Shown: positions 1 to 7,749 of the stretch, in pieces | How the letters are laid out: every line of letters begins with the position of its first letter | Position numbering within the stretch: position 1 is the stretch's first letter | DNA from: an uncultured Gammaproteobacteria bacterium | GTDB lineage: Bacteria; Pseudomonadota; Gammaproteobacteria; Steroidobacterales; JABDMI01 | Length of the DNA: 7,941 nt | Assembly: GCA_938039225.1 (NCBI GenBank) | Contig: CALHVH010000068.1 | Location: forward strand, 1-7,941 | Reading direction: 5' to 3' | Translations under genes and position numbers: made by a program | Notes under the pieces: generated by a model | Databases searched by the model: none | What the model was told of the DNA's origin: nothing | What the model saw: the letters and a program-made list of their open reading frames with translations, nothing else

Positions 1-2
1 AT

Positions 3-2015
3 ACTGATGTTAATACTGGAGATTCAGTAGCACCATTTTGGTTGAATGATGAACAAAATGTATTGCTCAGTAAAACACTTGAAATTGAAGTGCCTAATGA
101 TAAAGAGATAAGTTTCTCAATCGATTCAGAACAGGCCAGTGCCTACCTTGTACGTTCTTATTATCAACAAAGGCAAAGTAAGACTCGGGTGAGACAGCGC
201 TGGCAAAGAGCGTCAGATCGCCGAAAAGAGAACTTACTCAAATACTATCCATTTGATGCAGATACCATTTCAAACGCCGAAATAAATAGTTTGTATAAAA
301 ATTCCTGGAGTTCCGTCGCACCTACTCAAGGTACAAGCGCTAAGCTTCAGGCCGTTCGCTTATTTGAATACGAGAATAGAGATGAGTTGGTGTCGGCCTC
401 TGTGGCACAATACTCTAATTTAAATACTTATTTACCTCGAACGAATAAATATACCTTTAAGTTGTTTGAAAATGCAAGCGTCAGATTGAATGCTGAGTCC
501 TTGAATAGCAGTGAAGAGCTAAGTGCTGTTTTCACCCATAAATCCGATAACGCGATTATACAAAGTAGTGGTTATAAACAGCCTGATTTTAATAATATTG
601 AGTTAAAGCCCGGTCAATATGAGTTAAGTTTCAGTGAGGACGTTGCCTTTACTTTAGAAAGCGATATCGATGAGAGTTTACTGGAACAGCCACTTAACTA
701 CAGACAAGTTTATAATCTTGATAAAGATGAGCGTATTCGCTACGCCGTTAAATCCTTACCCAATATACAGGAGTATTATAAGGTTGCTTTTCATGCTATC
801 GGAGAATTAAAAAATGCTAGGGTTCAAATAAATACTTATTCAAATAGTGATCTAATCAGTAGCCAAAACCAAGACTTAGCATTTCAAGCTTCTGAATACA
901 TGCCTTTTATCAATAGCTCTGAGAAGGGTTTACTGCCGATATCAGCCGCCATTGAGAAAAACATTAGGGTAAGTACACAGGCAACGCATGTTGAATTTAT
1001 AGCTCTGGATAATGCAGTCAGCTTAAACTTGTCTAATACTGTTTCTGGATTGGCATCCATTAAGAAAGTGTCAAATCAGGCGTCTTCAAGCTATCAAAAT
1101 TCATGGTTTCTGCTAAAGCCAGAGAACGCACTGGAATTTTTGCGTGATAAAAAAGTAAGTCGTTATCTCTATATTGAGTCTAATGCAATAAGACCAGAAC
1201 GTGTTGCACAAAGCTTTGAAAAACTGAGGCCGCAAGAGATTAGACGCTTTAAAGAAGTTTTTTATCAAAATAAAAGCACTGTATACAGTGGAAACAGTGC
1301 GGTTAATTTTCGAAAACTACAAGCGGGTAGAGAGTATAGGCTTAAGTTTAACGATAAAAAAACTTCAAAAGTATCCATTAGACCAACATTACTAGTTCAT
1401 AGTGGTAAGTCTGCTAGTGCACAGATTGAGATTAATTTTGCTGATAAAGCGCTTGAGTTAGACAATTCTGAGCCCGTGCAAGAATATCTCTTACCCAAAG
1501 TCGTTGCGAATCGTAGTTATACTTTGACAGTACCTAGACTCAGCAATAAAGCATTTTATATAAATCATACCAGCGTAGGGCAAACCTTATTGGTCAAGCG
1601 TCAATTCTTTAAAGCTAAGCGCGTGACAAAGTACAAATTTTATAAACGTCAAAATGTATTTGAAAATTTATCAATTAACTTACTGGCCAGTAAGAAGGCT
1701 GGTTTTGAAGTTAAAACTAGCTTATATAAAAATGGGCGTTTGATTCAACCACAAAAAACCTCAGCAACACGTCGTTTTATTTTTGATAATTTTGATGAAG
1801 AATTGAGTAAAGATATGTTACGTAATTCCGAATGCGGTATTGCTTGCTTTCTATACACGCCGCAATTTTTACCTTTGTATGAAGACTTAAACGCCGGTTG
1901 GTATGAATTACATATAGAAACTCCTGGTGATTTTCAAGTGTATCTAGATGTAGGTAAAACATACTATGAAAAGGGTACACAAAGTATAATCTTTAACGAT
2001 GAATTACAAAACTAA
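3..2015 (+). CDS. Large beta-rich protein, 5'-truncated by the window edge; family not recognised
   Basis: The reading frame is open from base 3 to the TAA stop at 2013-2015, giving 670 visible residues. The first possible start is a TTG at 42, but it has no Shine-Dalgarno sequence and the 13 codons before it are open and protein-like, so the true start is probably upstream of the window. Numbering from base 3, the chain is mostly alternating polar/hydrophobic strands. One beta-sandwich-like block spans about 145-222 (KYTFKL at 149, then PGQYELSF at 203). Others follow at about 230-345 and 430-560, with a final block to the end that includes GWYELHIE (632). A basic stretch around 59-75 and a short charged helical stretch near 396-420 interrupt this. 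Two cysteines five residues apart (CGIAC, 611 and 615) near the C-terminus could form a disulfide, which suits an extracytoplasmic location. No catalytic motif or membrane span is visible. It overlaps the next gene by 17 bases. The role is unknown; a periplasmic or surface partner of the downstream barrel protein is inferred from context only. Confidence 0.85.
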   Translation, partial: TDVNTGDSVAPFWLNDEQNVLLSKTLEIEVPNDKEISFSIDSEQASAYLVRSYYQQRQSKTRVRQRWQRASDRRKENLLKYYPFDADTISNAEINSLYKNSWSSVAPTQGTSAKLQAVRLFEYENRDELVSASVAQYSNLNTYLPRTNKYTFKLFENASVRLNAESLNSSEELSAVFTHKSDNAIIQSSGYKQPDFNNIELKPGQYELSFSEDVAFTLESDIDESLLEQPLNYRQVYNLDKDERIRYAVKSLPNIQEYYKVAFHAIGELKNARVQINTYSNSDLISSQNQDLAFQASEYMPFINSSEKGLLPISAAIEKNIRVSTQATHVEFIALDNAVSLNLSNTVSGLASIKKVSNQASSSYQNSWFLLKPENALEFLRDKKVSRYLYIESNAIRPERVAQSFEKLRPQEIRRFKEVFYQNKSTVYSGNSAVNFRKLQAGREYRLKFNDKKTSKVSIRPTLLVHSGKSASAQIEINFADKALELDNSEPVQEYLLPKVVANRSYTLTVPRLSNKAFYINHTSVGQTLLVKRQFFKAKRVTKYKFYKRQNVFENLSINLLASKKAGFEVKTSLYKNGRLIQPQKTSATRRFIFDNFDEELSKDMLRNSECGIACFLYTPQFLPLYEDLNAGWYELHIETPGDFQVYLDVGKTYYEKGTQSIIFNDELQN

Positions 2016-2853
2016 ATTACGTTTAGGAATATCTTTGATATTTCTCATACTCATCATGTTTGTATGGTGGTGGATTAGTTTGCAAAGTAAAGACAGCTTT
2101 CTACACAGTATGGACTGTGGTAAAAGCCTCAAATTGAAGAGTTATGAACTCTATAATGAGACTCAGGTAACAGAAACAATAGCAGAGTTACAAGATAATA
2201 CTGGTTCAAGTAATTATCACCATCAAAGTCTTTCGAATGAAATTGATTGTTTTATACCTCGTAATTTGCCATCTCAGGGTTATTTTTTGACAAAAAGTAA
2301 TGCACATAACTATTTAGTGCAAGCAACACATGCACACGATGATTTATACACTGGAGAAATTGTTAAATTACTAATGCAAAACCCTAGTGCAGCCAAATAT
2401 GCCTCAATCTCCAGCGTTCAACGACACGTATTGGATTCTTCTGTTCAAGAGTCGCTTAGTAATTCTGTTGCGGCAAATCTTATAAGCCAAGGTGAACTTG
2501 CAGCTGTGATACAGATACATGGATTTTCTCAAGAGAAACGCAAGTCTCGAGCTGCAAAAGCGGCAAATATTATAATTAGTTCAGGAGATAAAGATTCCAA
2601 CTTGTTAGCAAATTCAATTTATCAATGTCTAGACAATAATTTCGAGCAGGTTTATTTGTTTGGCAAGAATATCTATGAATTAGGAGCAACCGAGAATAGG
2701 CTAGTATTAAGACTTCAAGAAAAAGGCTTTGATCAGCATTTTATTCATATTGAGTTGAGCTTAACGCAACGTAAGTCATTATTGAATAATACTGAATTGC
2801 TTAAGTTTGGTCGCTGTTTTTTGCAAGGAGACTTAAATGCACTCCTTAGTTAA
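1999..2853 (+). CDS. Membrane-anchored periplasmic hydrolase, N-formylglutamate amidohydrolase-like
   Basis: The protein has 284 residues. Residues 1-8 are basic and 9-28 form one hydrophobic segment with a WWW cluster and no clear cleavage site. This reads as a signal anchor with the rest in the periplasm. About 100-275 carries a spaced set of motifs recalling the N-formylglutamate amidohydrolase / poly-gamma-glutamate hydrolase zinc-enzyme type: THAHDD (H111, H113, D114) with T118; QRHVLD (R142, H143, D146); IQIHGF (H174); SSG (195); LGATEN (228-233); and FIHIELS followed by R258 (H250, E252). Candidate metal or catalytic residues are H111, D114, H174, H250 and E252; this assignment is inferred from pattern memory, not alignment. 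Such enzymes cleave amide bonds of N-acyl amino acids or glutamyl chains, but the substrate here is unknown. ATG 1999 is the only ATG, GTG or TTG after the in-frame TAA at 1987. No good ribosome site precedes it, so translation probably depends on coupling to the upstream gene. Four cysteines are present (40, 84, 210, 273). The gene overlaps both neighbours by 17 bases. Confidence 0.9.
   Translation: MNYKTKLRLGISLIFLILIMFVWWWISLQSKDSFLHSMDCGKSLKLKSYELYNETQVTETIAELQDNTGSSNYHHQSLSNEIDCFIPRNLPSQGYFLTKSNAHNYLVQATHAHDDLYTGEIVKLLMQNPSAAKYASISSVQRHVLDSSVQESLSNSVAANLISQGELAAVIQIHGFSQEKRKSRAAKAANIIISSGDKDSNLLANSIYQCLDNNFEQVYLFGKNIYELGATENRLVLRLQEKGFDQHFIHIELSLTQRKSLLNNTELLKFGRCFLQGDLNALLS
2023..2082 (+). 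other. Single transmembrane anchor of the hydrolase-like protein
   Basis: Codons 9-28 encode an uninterrupted hydrophobic run (ISLIFLILIMF, then VWWWISL). It follows a basic N-terminus (K4, K6, R8) and precedes a polar, acidic-containing stretch. By the positive-inside rule the short N-terminus is cytoplasmic and the hydrolase part periplasmic. The lack of small residues at a -3/-1 position argues for a retained anchor rather than a cleaved signal peptide. Confidence 0.8.
2825..2830 (+). promoter_or_regulatory. Shine-Dalgarno site for the 1636-residue barrel protein
   Basis: AAGGAG lies 6 bases before ATG 2837, inside the 3' end of the preceding gene. It is the clearest ribosome binding site in the window. 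It supports ATG 2837 over the in-frame ATG at 2855, which has no such site and would remove the only basic residue from the signal peptide. Confidence 0.8.
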
Positions 2854-2914
2854 GATGGCTTTTTATGCGGTATTGTTTTTTGTAATTAATACGCCAGTTT
2901 CAAGCACCCTTGCA
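2837..2914 (+). other. Predicted Sec signal peptide of the barrel protein
   Basis: Residues 1-26 show a short n-region with K6, a hydrophobic core (MAFYAVLFFVINTPV) and a polar c-region ending SSTLA before QE. Cleavage after A26 satisfies the -3/-1 rule (T24, A26). There is no lipobox cysteine, so this looks like a signal peptidase I substrate rather than a lipoprotein. Confidence 0.8.
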
Positions 2915-5900
2915 CAAGAGGTGAGCGAATCAGCTACTCAAACGATTGAAGATAACAGCGTTCAATTACATTGGAAAAAACTCAATCAAGAAGATTTTTT
3001 AATACGCAGAAGCAATGTTGAGGAATCAATCGCGATTGTTCCAGTACGTGGGCAAAATTTAGTAAAAATTATTGCTAACAATGAACCGACATTTTCTGTC
3101 AGTAATGGCTCTGGTTTATTCCAAGAGGTGGATGTTCACAAAACCGCTGGCGACCATTTTGTTTTTAGAAATAATAATACTGGTTTGGTATGGCTAAGAT
3201 TAAAATTCTCAAGATCCACTGATTTCACCGCTTATACGGCTGAGTCAGACTATTATTCAGCTATTGATTTCTTATACCCCTTAAATAAAAAGTATCGAGC
3301 TACTGGTGCCGATGCTACTAGCTTTACCTTGAGTAATAATAGTGACCGAGTTGAAAAAGTATTTATTGATGATGATTCCACATATACTTTGGATTTAAAT
3401 CAACCTGGAGTCTTGCTGTTTAGGCATCAAATTGATTATGAGCAAATTGATAGTCAGTTTGACGTTTTATATCAAGTTGCTTGGCAAGATGCAGAGCAAA
3501 AAAATATTCGAAACTACACAACCCGACCCGAGGTACAGCGTTTATACCAAGCCAGATGTTTGCATCAACTGGGTCAGCGTAAAGATACCTTAATTACTAT
3601 TGAAAAAGCAGGGCGTTATACATTCAGTAGTACGCAACCCGTTCAAGCTGAATTTTACTTACTCAGTGATAAACAAGTACTGTTAGATCGCCGGAATACG
3701 CTTGCTCCACGTTTAGAAGAAAATATCGAGCAACAAAATTATGCCAATGAAATTGTTAATAACTTTAATACATTTATTGATCAAAATATTTATCAAGAAG
3801 CCTTAAGTAAACTAATTGGTCGTGATGATAATAAGCAAATACTTTCATTGCTGAGAGCAAAACATTCATTCTTTAAGCCTTTACATCCTGTTAGCTTGCA
3901 AGAGCAAAAAATGCTCTATGCGTATTACTCAATTTATTCTGATCCTGAATTGCCAAGTAACAGAAATGCAGAGTTTTACCTAAATGAAAATTTAACCGAT
4001 GCCATCACTAAAAAAATCTCTACTGGCTATTTCTATCCATTTGGTAAGATTGGTCAACTTGAATATGAATTAGCGTCAGAAACTTTTGAGAATAAGCTAC
4101 GAATTGCGGTGGCAAATACAAACCCTGAAAGTTCTAAGCTGACCTTATTATTTGATACGGGTGAAGAGGTGAATCTTGCCATTGAAAGTAGCTTTACTCA
4201 ATTAGCAAAAAAATTAAATGTAGTTGATGTTGGTCTAACCATCTTAAATCAAAATCAATTTGGCGAATTAGCCACACTCTCAAGCGAGTTTGCCAGCAAA
4301 AAGCCAGTGGCTCCATTTCTAAACACGGTAACTGGCTTAATCGATATTCCTGTTAATGCTAAATCCTTTAGTGTTAAAAGTAATGATAGTGATGTTTGGG
4401 TATCCATCGCTTACCCACAACGTAGCTTTTATCGAAGTTTTGAGTATGGGCCCATAAAAGACGCTTTACTCAATAAACAAGGTGTAAATAAATTAACTGA
4501 ATTTGTGCAAAGTTATCAATACTATAAAAATTTACAGAATCACCAAGATACAGAAAACAATCTAAATAGTATTTTTGACTCACTAACAGACCTAAGTCTA
4601 GATTCCAGTCAAAACCTTCAAGCGTGGACGCCTTATTATCGAGAAATATACAATGCCGATATCAAACTTCCCGAGCAAGCAAATACTCAAATAAAACTCT
4701 TCGAACTGGAGGAGTTAAAAAGCCTTAATGCAAAGTTAAATTCTAAACGACAAAATCGCTTACGTCGAGATACACTTTTAGCCCATGCGCATTATGCTAA
4801 AAAACGCACTATTCGCGAATATGCCTTTAGGGAATTCACTAAGCTTGCCTTACAATCAGAGCGTTATCGTCAGGTTTTGGATTTGGCTCATATATTATTA
4901 ATACGTCACTCAGACGCCTATGTACTAAACACAATTACAGAGATGCATCAACATCTAGATAGTCATAGAAAGGCTATTTTTTATAGTAGCTTAAACCCTG
5001 ATGTTGTTAATGTTGATAATATTCTAGCCTCCTTATTCTATTTAAGACAGTGGGGATTGTTTGAAGATTTGCACGAATTGTCTGAGAATTCCATTATTTG
5101 GCAAAATTTAAAACTCTACCAACTTACCGCTTTAGAACAGCACCTTGGTGATGCGGAGTTAGCCTTTATTGATTCTCTTGGATACAGTTGGGTAAATGAA
5201 GATAGATTTTTATTAAATTATAAAAACTCACAATTAATTCAGAGTGTTGCAACGCTTTCTAATAAACAGATTGCTTACATAGATAATAAAAATTCGGCTA
5301 GTTTAACGGTTAAAGGCCCATTAAGCTTACGCTTACGAGTTGCGAATGAGTTTGCTGATAAGCGCTACGTAAGCAGTAATTTTAAACTCAAACTTAAAAC
5401 AAGACATTCGGACAATCAGGTCTCTTTCCGTAGTGTGCCAGCAAATAGTTGGCTTAATGCTAGTAGCTCATTAGTGGGTAGCTTTGGTGAAGTGGATTTA
5501 CAGATACCAGTGGGTGTTCAAGAATATGAATTGACTACACAAGCTGGATCAGCCTATGTGTATGTTGAAAATAAACGTAACTTATTAGGTCTGAATCTTG
5601 GATTCGAAGAAACGGTTGATGCCGAATTCGTACGAGAAAATGCAATTTTATACAATCGTAAGGATGCCAATAAAAATCGCACCATTGGTTATTTAAAAAG
5701 TTCTTGCAAGCGACTACGAAAATTAGTGCAGAGTCCAGTTAAAACGTTTCAAGCTGTTGATATAGATCTAAATCAACGCCAAGCGTGGATTGATCAGCAA
5801 GTGCAAAAAAGTGCATTAGATACTGCAAATAACAACAATTGGCTGCAAAAGGCATTAGATTCATCAAGCTCTTTATCGATTGCGACTAGTTTGGGCAATG

Positions 5901-7747
5901 CCTGTGCTTATAATAAAGAGTATTCAGAAGCCTGTGTTGAAACCTTACATTCAAATATGCTGTCAGGTGAGACATCGGCTGCGCTTACCTTGCTTGATTA
6001 TATTGACCGTTACCCAAATCTAGATTTGAGTGTTTTTAGGGCTGATGTATTTGACCGTTTTGAATGGCAATTACTCAATACTGTACGACAAAGTGATGGT
6101 CGCATAAGTCTAGATAGCCAGTATCTGCAAGAAGATAATGTGTATCTTAATGCATTGAAAGATAATTTCATTGCAAGTGAATTGCCTAGTTTATTTATCA
6201 CTGGGCGTAAAATACAAGGTTTTAAATTCGATCAAGATAACAAAGTGAACAGTTTTGAATTTAAACGCATATCGCAGAATCAAGTTTTTTTACAAGCGAT
6301 TACGATCAATTATCAAATTGATGATGAACCTATTCAGTCGTTTGAACTATCAGACAGTTCGCATAATAAAGTATTTACCTTAACTAATAATCAGAGTGAT
6401 CTTAAGTTTTGGTTAGCAGAAGATTCAGCCAGTGAATTTATTTCAATTTTTCATGCTGACGCTGAGTTGATTAAACAAAGTAAGGAGTATTTTGTAGCCA
6501 CTCCAGATACGCCAATAATGCTTGCCATTAATGGACCACAACGATTAAAAATTGTCACTCAAGAACTTAACGGCCCAAGAAAAATTGAAGAACGACAAGT
6601 TCCTAGAGAGCAGGAGGTTTTGTCATTTAATTCAACGGCCGAAGAGACTTATTATAGGTTTTTTAGTCTTAAGCCAAGTTTTTCTGAATCCAGAACTAAA
6701 ATTGCACAATTTAAGGAGTCGAGTCAGACTCGATCAATTCCTAGTAATCCATACAGAAATTATGCGCTGAGTACTTCACTCAGTCGACAAGAAAAACTGG
6801 CGGATGTTGGTGGAGAGATTTATAACAGTAAAAAATCGTCTTATGATTTGTCACTAATACATGGTAGAAGTTTAGACGAAGATCAGGACAGTGAAAATTC
6901 CACATCAAGTCAGTTTACCGATATCCAAGCACAGTATCGCTATTTTTCTCCAGACAGAGATTACTACTGGAGTGGTGATGCAAAAGTGCGTACAGGCACA
7001 AATTTTAATGCCTTATATGCTCAAGCCCGACTCGATTGGTTACCTAAAAACTCTCCTTTTGAATATTCGGCCTATGTGAATGATTGGCTATTTTCCGGCG
7101 AGAGTATTGATCTAAACGCCTTTAGTGCCGGTCTAAGTGCTGCCTACAATATCAACTATAAATACAATCATAGGTTTACTACACGTGTTGCAGGTTTTTA
7201 TCGTGATAGTTTTGGTGATGATTTAGATATTGATAATTTTAATCAAGTGCAAAGCAGTATCTGGAGTCTCTATAAACAAGACCATAAGTTCGGTCTCAGT
7301 GCTAGTCAGCGATGGACTTATGATGCCTATTTGGATACACAGTTTTATGCAGATGCAAAATTACAAACCAACGAAAATCCAATCAGTATCGATTATTTGC
7401 AAGCCAGTTTTGGATATAGACAACTTTACGACACAGCTTCCTTAGAGGCCAGTATAGTAAATCGTAATTTTTTCTCGGATGATGATAGAGAAGACGCCGA
7501 GGCGAGTAATCGTTTTAGGCTGTCAGCGGATTGGTTATTAAGGCCTAGTCAGGATGGTGCTTTTAAACTGGGTTTATCATATTTTAATAATTTTTCAGCT
7601 GATACCAGTGCTTACGCGATTAACTTTACCTGGCTTTATCATCGTGGTAATTACTTAGAAGATTATAGACCTGGCGAATACCGTTTCAGAAAAACCAGAG
7701 AGCGTAGATTGCTAGAAAGCACTTTTAACACTTTGGAAAATCAATAG
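2837..7747 (+). CDS. Very large outer-membrane protein: signal peptide, alternating beta and helical blocks, C-terminal beta-barrel
   Basis: The protein has 1636 residues. A signal peptide covers about 1-26. Mature blocks, read by eye, are: beta-rich about 45-285; helical about 292-370; beta-rich about 400-530; a long helical, possibly TPR/solenoid-like stretch about 575-795; beta-rich about 810-925; helical about 975-1090; beta-rich about 1120-1280; and then about sixteen amphipathic strands from 1307 to 1604. The last part has the alternating pattern, aromatic ends and short acidic or Asn/Gly turns of an outer-membrane barrel. A basic tail of about 30 residues follows, so the chain does not end on a typical terminal aromatic BAM signal. 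PgaA, PelB and BcsC share the plan of helical repeats plus a 16-strand barrel and export polysaccharides, but they are shorter than this protein or lack its beta-rich blocks. Export or surface display of a polymer is therefore inference. Cysteines are few (241, 957, 1023, 1033). ATG 2837 has a strong ribosome site and overlaps the previous gene by 17 bases. No named family is recognised with confidence. Confidence 0.93.
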   Translation: MHSLVKMAFYAVLFFVINTPVSSTLAQEVSESATQTIEDNSVQLHWKKLNQEDFLIRRSNVEESIAIVPVRGQNLVKIIANNEPTFSVSNGSGLFQEVDVHKTAGDHFVFRNNNTGLVWLRLKFSRSTDFTAYTAESDYYSAIDFLYPLNKKYRATGADATSFTLSNNSDRVEKVFIDDDSTYTLDLNQPGVLLFRHQIDYEQIDSQFDVLYQVAWQDAEQKNIRNYTTRPEVQRLYQARCLHQLGQRKDTLITIEKAGRYTFSSTQPVQAEFYLLSDKQVLLDRRNTLAPRLEENIEQQNYANEIVNNFNTFIDQNIYQEALSKLIGRDDNKQILSLLRAKHSFFKPLHPVSLQEQKMLYAYYSIYSDPELPSNRNAEFYLNENLTDAITKKISTGYFYPFGKIGQLEYELASETFENKLRIAVANTNPESSKLTLLFDTGEEVNLAIESSFTQLAKKLNVVDVGLTILNQNQFGELATLSSEFASKKPVAPFLNTVTGLIDIPVNAKSFSVKSNDSDVWVSIAYPQRSFYRSFEYGPIKDALLNKQGVNKLTEFVQSYQYYKNLQNHQDTENNLNSIFDSLTDLSLDSSQNLQAWTPYYREIYNADIKLPEQANTQIKLFELEELKSLNAKLNSKRQNRLRRDTLLAHAHYAKKRTIREYAFREFTKLALQSERYRQVLDLAHILLIRHSDAYVLNTITEMHQHLDSHRKAIFYSSLNPDVVNVDNILASLFYLRQWGLFEDLHELSENSIIWQNLKLYQLTALEQHLGDAELAFIDSLGYSWVNEDRFLLNYKNSQLIQSVATLSNKQIAYIDNKNSASLTVKGPLSLRLRVANEFADKRYVSSNFKLKLKTRHSDNQVSFRSVPANSWLNASSSLVGSFGEVDLQIPVGVQEYELTTQAGSAYVYVENKRNLLGLNLGFEETVDAEFVRENAILYNRKDANKNRTIGYLKSSCKRLRKLVQSPVKTFQAVDIDLNQRQAWIDQQVQKSALDTANNNNWLQKALDSSSSLSIATSLGNACAYNKEYSEACVETLHSNMLSGETSAALTLLDYIDRYPNLDLSVFRADVFDRFEWQLLNTVRQSDGRISLDSQYLQEDNVYLNALKDNFIASELPSLFITGRKIQGFKFDQDNKVNSFEFKRISQNQVFLQAITINYQIDDEPIQSFELSDSSHNKVFTLTNNQSDLKFWLAEDSASEFISIFHADAELIKQSKEYFVATPDTPIMLAINGPQRLKIVTQELNGPRKIEERQVPREQEVLSFNSTAEETYYRFFSLKPSFSESRTKIAQFKESSQTRSIPSNPYRNYALSTSLSRQEKLADVGGEIYNSKKSSYDLSLIHGRSLDEDQDSENSTSSQFTDIQAQYRYFSPDRDYYWSGDAKVRTGTNFNALYAQARLDWLPKNSPFEYSAYVNDWLFSGESIDLNAFSAGLSAAYNINYKYNHRFTTRVAGFYRDSFGDDLDIDNFNQVQSSIWSLYKQDHKFGLSASQRWTYDAYLDTQFYADAKLQTNENPISIDYLQASFGYRQLYDTASLEASIVNRNFFSDDDREDAEASNRFRLSADWLLRPSQDGAFKLGLSYFNNFSADTSAYAINFTWLYHRGNYLEDYRPGEYRFRKTRERRLLESTFNTLENQ
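4559..5221 (+). other. Helical, possibly TPR-like periplasmic segment of the barrel protein
   Basis: Residues about 575-795 are predicted by eye to be helical, with repeated amphipathic segments such as LLAHAHYAKKR (648), YAFREFTKLALQ (662), YRQVLDLAHILL (677), ILASLFYLRQWGLFEDL (729) and LKLYQLTALEQHLGDAELAF (758). The last segment, with its helix-turn-helix and the H-L-G-D-A-E-L-A turn, resembles a TPR unit. Canonical TPR spacing is not regular throughout, so the repeat class is uncertain. In PgaA and BcsC, comparable repeats bind polymer or periplasmic partners. Confidence 0.5.
6755..7648 (+). other. C-terminal outer-membrane beta-barrel domain, about 16 strands
   Basis: Residues 1307-1604 can be divided into sixteen alternating-hydrophobicity strands. 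Approximate starts are 1307, 1336, 1358, 1376, 1390, 1408, 1426, 1445, 1471, 1483, 1499, 1515, 1534, 1557, 1574 and 1591. They are rich in Tyr, Phe and Trp at the edges and separated by D/N/G/S-rich turns or acidic loops such as DEDQDSEN (1347) and SDDDREDAEA (1547). The strand count is a by-eye estimate that could be off by two. The domain follows a linker at about 1281-1306 (SSQTRSIPSNPY). Sixteen strands is the size reported for polysaccharide-secreting barrels such as PgaA, PelB and BcsC. Confidence 0.7.
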
Positions 7748-7749
7748 AC

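Noticed and set aside
1277..1290. A 14-base perfect palindrome (CACTGTATACAGTG), followed by another CAGTG copy at 1295-1299
   Set aside because: It resembles an operator, but CTGT and ACAG are only 2 bases apart, not 8 as in a LexA box. It also lies deep inside a coding region that continues uninterrupted, so chance is the simpler explanation.
1777..1980. A 67-codon open frame on the minus strand
   Set aside because: It is antisense to the clearly coding beta-rich gene, has no ribosome site and encodes nothing recognisable.
2855..2857. Alternative ATG start for the barrel protein at residue 7
   Set aside because: It lacks a ribosome site at proper spacing and would drop K6, the only basic residue of the signal peptide n-region.
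6010..6201. A 63-codon open frame on the minus strand
   Set aside because: It is antisense to the barrel gene in low-GC sequence where such frames arise by chance. No supporting signal was found.
6719..6733. A perfect 15-base inverted repeat (TCGAGTCAGACTCGA)
   Set aside because: It is inside the barrel gene in the linker before the barrel, has no T-tract and a loop of one to three bases, so it is not a terminator. No second copy was seen.
6552..7445. Three short plus-strand open frames in another phase (6552-6770, 6891-7079, 7230-7445)
   Set aside because: All lie within the 1636-residue gene, whose frame gives coherent barrel strands across the same bases. They are shadows.
7735..7749. 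Search for a terminator or promoter between the barrel gene and the last gene
   Set aside because: Only two bases separate the genes, and no hairpin with a T-tract or -10/-35 pair stands out in the gene ends.
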